The position numbers and the translations under genes are program-made. A DNA stretch of 62,237 bases from CAZUZD01 sp964624465 (lineage in GTDB: Bacteria; Planctomycetota; Planctomycetia; Isosphaerales; Isosphaeraceae), in NCBI GenBank assembly GCA_964624465.1, contig CAZUZD010000005.1, positions 1 to 62,237 on the forward strand, in the 5' to 3' direction. Below are positions 59,478 to 62,237 of this stretch, one piece after another; position 1 is the stretch's first letter, and each line of letters starts with the position of its first letter. The notes under the pieces were generated by a model, which saw only the letters and a program-made list of their open reading frames with translations, was not told the origin of the DNA and searched no databases.

Positions 59478-62237
59478 TCACTCGGCAGCCAGGCGGATCA
59501 GCAGCTCGCCGGTCTGCACCTGGCGGCCGACGGCGGCGAGCACCTCGACGACGCGGCCGGGGCGCTCGGCGTAGACGGTCGTCTCCATCTTCATGGCCTC
59601 GATGGAGAGCAGCTTCTGCCCCTTGCGCACCGGGTCGCCGGCGTTGACCGCCACGCCGACCACCAGGCCTGGCAGGGGCGAGGCGATCTGGTTCGGGTCG
59701 CCGGCGTCGGCCATCGGCGCCTGGCGAACGGCCGAGGCGAGCGAGCGGTCGGCGATGGTGACCTCGCGCGGCTGGCCGTTGAGCTCGAAGAAGACGGTCC
59801 GGTGGCCGTCCACGTGCGGCTCGCCCACGGCGAGCAGCTTCACGATCAGCGTCTTGCCCGGCTCGATCTCGACGGGATGCTCGACACCCGGCTCGGGGCC
59901 GAAGAAGAACATGGGCGTCGAGAGCACCGAGGTGTCGCCGTACGACCGCGAGTGCGAGGCCAGGTCGGGATAGACCCGCGGATACATCAGGTACGCCAGC
60001 ACGTCGCGATCGCTCGCCGGGGCCCCCAGCAGCGCGGTCACCTTGGGCCGGACCGACTCCAGGTCGACCGGCGGCTGCAAGGCGCCCGGTCGCTCGGTCA
60101 TGGCCGGGCGCCCCTTGAGGATCCGCTCCTGGAGCGCCTTGGGGAACCCGCCGGGGGGCTGGCCGAGCCGGCCCTCGAACAGTTCGACGACGCTCTCGGG
60201 GAACGCCAGCTCGCGGCCGGGGTCGAGCGTGTCCTCGGGCGTCAGGTTGTTGGCGACCAGGAACAGCGCCATGTCGCCGACGACCTTCGACGAGGGCGTG
60301 ACCTTCACGATGTCGCCGAAGAGCAGGTTGACCCGGGCGTACATCTCGCAGACCTCGACCCAGCGGGCCTCCAGGCCGAGGGCCTTGGCCTGCTGGAACA
60401 GGTTCGTGTACTGGCCGCCGGGCATCTCGTAGGCGTAGACCTCGGCCGACGGGGCGGTCAGGCCCGACTCGAACGGGGCGTAGAGGGCCCGCACCGCCTC
60501 CCAGTAGCGGCTGAGCTGGATCAGGGCCTGGGGGTCGAGGCCCGAGTCGCGGGGGCCGAACCGGAGCGACTCGACCAGGGCGTTGAGGCTCGGCTGCGAG
60601 GTCAGGCCCGACATGGAAGCGATCGCACCGTCGGCGACGTCGAGGCCGACCTCCGAGCCCTTCAGGACGCTGGCGGCCTGGGCGCCGCCGATGTCGTGGG
60701 TGTGGAAGTGGACCGGGATGCCGACCGCCTCGCGCAGGGCCTTCACCAGCCGCTCGGCCGCGTACGGCTTGCAGAGGCCGGCCATGTCCTTGATGGCGAT
60801 GAGGTTCGCGCCGCGGTGCTCCAGGTCCTTGGCCATCGAGACGTAGTACTTGAGGTCGTACTTCGGGCGGCTCGGGTCGAGGATATCGCCGGTGTAGCAG
60901 ATCGCCGCCTCGCAGATCGCCCCCGTCTCGCGGACGCCCTCGAGGGCGGCGGCCATGTTCGGCACCCAGTTCAGCGAGTCGAAGACGCGGAAGACGTCGA
61001 TGCCCGCGGCGGCCGACTCCTTGATGAACGCCTTGACGACGTTGTCGGGGTAGCTGGTGTAGCCGACGGCGTTCGAGCCGCGCAGGAGCATCTGGAACAG
61101 GATGTTCGGGATCCGCTCGCGGAGCTGGGCCAGACGGTCCCAGGGGTCCTCCTTGAGGAACCGCATCGAGGTGTCGAAGGTCGCCCCGCCCCACATCTCG
61201 AGCGAGAAGAGCTGCGGGCAGAGCCGGGCGTAGGCGTCGGCCACCCGGAGCATGTCGCGGGTGCGCAGGCGGGTGGCCAGCAGCGACTGGTGGGCATCGC
61301 GGAAGGTCGTGTCGGTCAGCAGCAGGGGCGTCTGCTCGCGGACCCAGGTGGAGAACTTCTCGGGGCCGAGCTGCTGGAGTCGCTGCCGCGTGCCGGGCGG
61401 CGGGGTGAGCGATCGATCGAAGGCCGGCGGGGTCGGCTCGTCCTGATGCTTGTAGACGGCCGGCCTGGTGACGCCCGGGAAACCGTTGACGGTGACCTCG
61501 GCGGCGTAGGTCAGCAGCTTGGTCGCCCGGTCCTGCCGGAGCGGGAACTTGAACAGCTCGGGCGTCTCGTCGATGAACCGCGTGGTGCACTTGCCCTCGC
61601 GGAACGTCGGGTGATTGACCACGTTCAGGAGGAACGGGATGTTCGTCTTCACGCCGCGGACGCGGTACTCCTGGAGTGCCCGCTCCATGCGAGCGACCGC
61701 GTCGACGAACCGCCGGCCGTAGGCCGAGACCTTCACGAGCAGCGAGTCGTAGAAGGGCGTGACGATCGCGCCCGTGGTGGCGCTGCCGCCGTCGAGCCGC
61801 AGGCCGGGACCGCCCGAGGAGCGGTAGTGCGTGATCCGGCCGTAGTCGGGGGTGAACTTGTTCTGCGGGTCCTCGGTCGTGATCCGGCACTGGAAGGCGA
61901 AGTTCGTGACCTGGACGGCCGCCTGGTCGGGCAGGTTGATCTCGGGGTCGGACAGGGGCAGGCCCATCGCCACCAGGATCTGGCTGCGGACCAGGTCGAC
62001 GCAGGTGACGACCTCGGTGACGGTGTGCTCGACCTGGATCCGGGGGTTGACCTCGATGAAGTAGAAGGTGCCCGAGTCGACGTCGACCAGGAACTCGACG
62101 GTGCCGGCGTTCTGGTAGGTCACCTGCCGGCCGATGGCCAGGGCCGCATCGCAGATGTCCGAGCGGAGCTTCGGGTCGAGGTTGTAGGCCGGGGCGATCT
62201 CGATGACCTTCTGGTGCCGGCGCTGGATCGAGCAGTC
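59478..62237 (-). CDS. pyc: Pyruvate carboxylase (N-terminus missing at window edge)
   Basis: 919 residues visible; the family is about 1150, so roughly 230 residues of the biotin carboxylase N-terminus lie beyond the right edge. The frame is open to base 62237. From the edge: the rest of the ATP-grasp biotin carboxylase (GTFYFIEVNPRIQVEHTVTE), the carboxyltransferase domain (TDTTFRDAHQSLLATRLRT, HFHTHDIGGAQAA with metal-binding histidines), the allosteric linker and the biotin carrier with lysine in EAMKMET near the C-terminus. It converts pyruvate to oxaloacetate for the TCA cycle and aspartate-family synthesis. The CT motif RDAHQS separates it from acetyl- and propionyl-CoA carboxylases. 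Confidence 0.96.
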   Translation of the reverse strand, partial: DCSIQRRHQKVIEIAPAYNLDPKLRSDICDAALAIGRQVTYQNAGTVEFLVDVDSGTFYFIEVNPRIQVEHTVTEVVTCVDLVRSQILVAMGLPLSDPEINLPDQAAVQVTNFAFQCRITTEDPQNKFTPDYGRITHYRSSGGPGLRLDGGSATTGAIVTPFYDSLLVKVSAYGRRFVDAVARMERALQEYRVRGVKTNIPFLLNVVNHPTFREGKCTTRFIDETPELFKFPLRQDRATKLLTYAAEVTVNGFPGVTRPAVYKHQDEPTPPAFDRSLTPPPGTRQRLQQLGPEKFSTWVREQTPLLLTDTTFRDAHQSLLATRLRTRDMLRVADAYARLCPQLFSLEMWGGATFDTSMRFLKEDPWDRLAQLRERIPNILFQMLLRGSNAVGYTSYPDNVVKAFIKESAAAGIDVFRVFDSLNWVPNMAAALEGVRETGAICEAAICYTGDILDPSRPKYDLKYYVSMAKDLEHRGANLIAIKDMAGLCKPYAAERLVKALREAVGIPVHFHTHDIGGAQAASVLKGSEVGLDVADGAIASMSGLTSQPSLNALVESLRFGPRDSGLDPQALIQLSRYWEAVRALYAPFESGLTAPSAEVYAYEMPGGQYTNLFQQAKALGLEARWVEVCEMYARVNLLFGDIVKVTPSSKVVGDMALFLVANNLTPEDTLDPGRELAFPESVVELFEGRLGQPPGGFPKALQERILKGRPAMTERPGALQPPVDLESVRPKVTALLGAPASDRDVLAYLMYPRVYPDLASHSRSYGDTSVLSTPMFFFGPEPGVEHPVEIEPGKTLIVKLLAVGEPHVDGHRTVFFELNGQPREVTIADRSLASAVRQAPMADAGDPNQIASPLPGLVVGVAVNAGDPVRKGQKLLSIEAMKMETTVYAERPGRVVEVLAAVGRQVQTGELLIRLAAE

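Noticed and set aside
59365..61890. 841-codon minus-strand frame parallel to pyruvate carboxylase
   Set aside because: It is an out-of-frame reading of the same strand; the carboxylase frame contains every expected motif.

Overview
The window is a GC-rich bacterial chromosome segment that I read as Planctomycetota, most likely family Isosphaeraceae. The evidence is the combination of gene types: two DUF1570 putative metalloproteases, a secreted cyclophilin/Ig-like protein with the planctomycete N-terminal motif LExLExRxLLA, a TPR protein carrying two RNA polymerase alpha-CTD modules, an aspartokinase with four ACT repeats, an ECF sigma factor with a membrane-spanning C-terminal extension, and a fused SecDF. 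The species is not identifiable from the sequence alone. There is no rRNA, CRISPR array or insertion sequence. One tRNA, tRNA-Ala(UGC), is present.

Layout. Bases 1-1516: a frameshifted tyrosine recombinase abuts the 3' side of tRNA-Ala, which looks like the decayed edge of an integrated element lying to the left. 1.6-12.4 kb: a neutral ceramidase-fold hydrolase, a zinc-ribbon DUF1570 protein, a GH10-like protein without the usual acid/base motif, two D-2-hydroxyacid dehydrogenases on either side of a short-chain dehydrogenase, and the cyclophilin/Ig-like protein. 12.6-22.9 kb: nadB, a 1872-residue membrane protein with about 1000 residues of collagen-like Gly-Gln-Lys-Pro repeats, a secreted protein, and the sigma factor upstream of it. 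23-28 kb (+ strand): cysteine desulfurase, an A-type Fe-S carrier, rimO (a radical-SAM enzyme that needs Fe-S clusters), pgsA and uppP. 28-34.7 kb: an AddB-like nuclease and AddA-like helicase pair with overlapping start and stop. 34.7-41.3 kb: a second DUF1570 protein, rsmD, a 64-residue orphan, a CCA-adding-type nucleotidyltransferase and a DUF1624/DUF418-like membrane protein.

41.4-47.4 kb (- strand): an amino-acid block, transcribed hom, then a phosphoglycerate mutase-like gene that may be an alternative homoserine kinase (ThrB2), then the four-ACT lysC, then argG. A good promoter lies in front of hom. 47.8-51.2 kb: an HlyD-type adaptor and two membrane proteins. 51.2-58.4 kb: queD and tgt (queuosine), the TPR/alpha-CTD protein with its own promoter, yajC and secDF. 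58.6-62.2 kb: birA downstream of a pyruvate carboxylase that runs off the right edge. The ligase and its biotin-carrying substrate are adjacent.

Regulatory signals. Many intergenic regions hold a sigma70-like pair TTGNNN (or TTCCCA) - 16 to 18 nt - TANNNT. Many gene ends, mostly convergent ones, carry long GC-rich hairpins without a U-tract. The most unusual items are the TPR/double-alpha-CTD protein, the giant collagen-like protein with 36-bp tandem repeats, the hom-thrB2-lysC arrangement, and the AddA-like helicase with an eroded nuclease motif.
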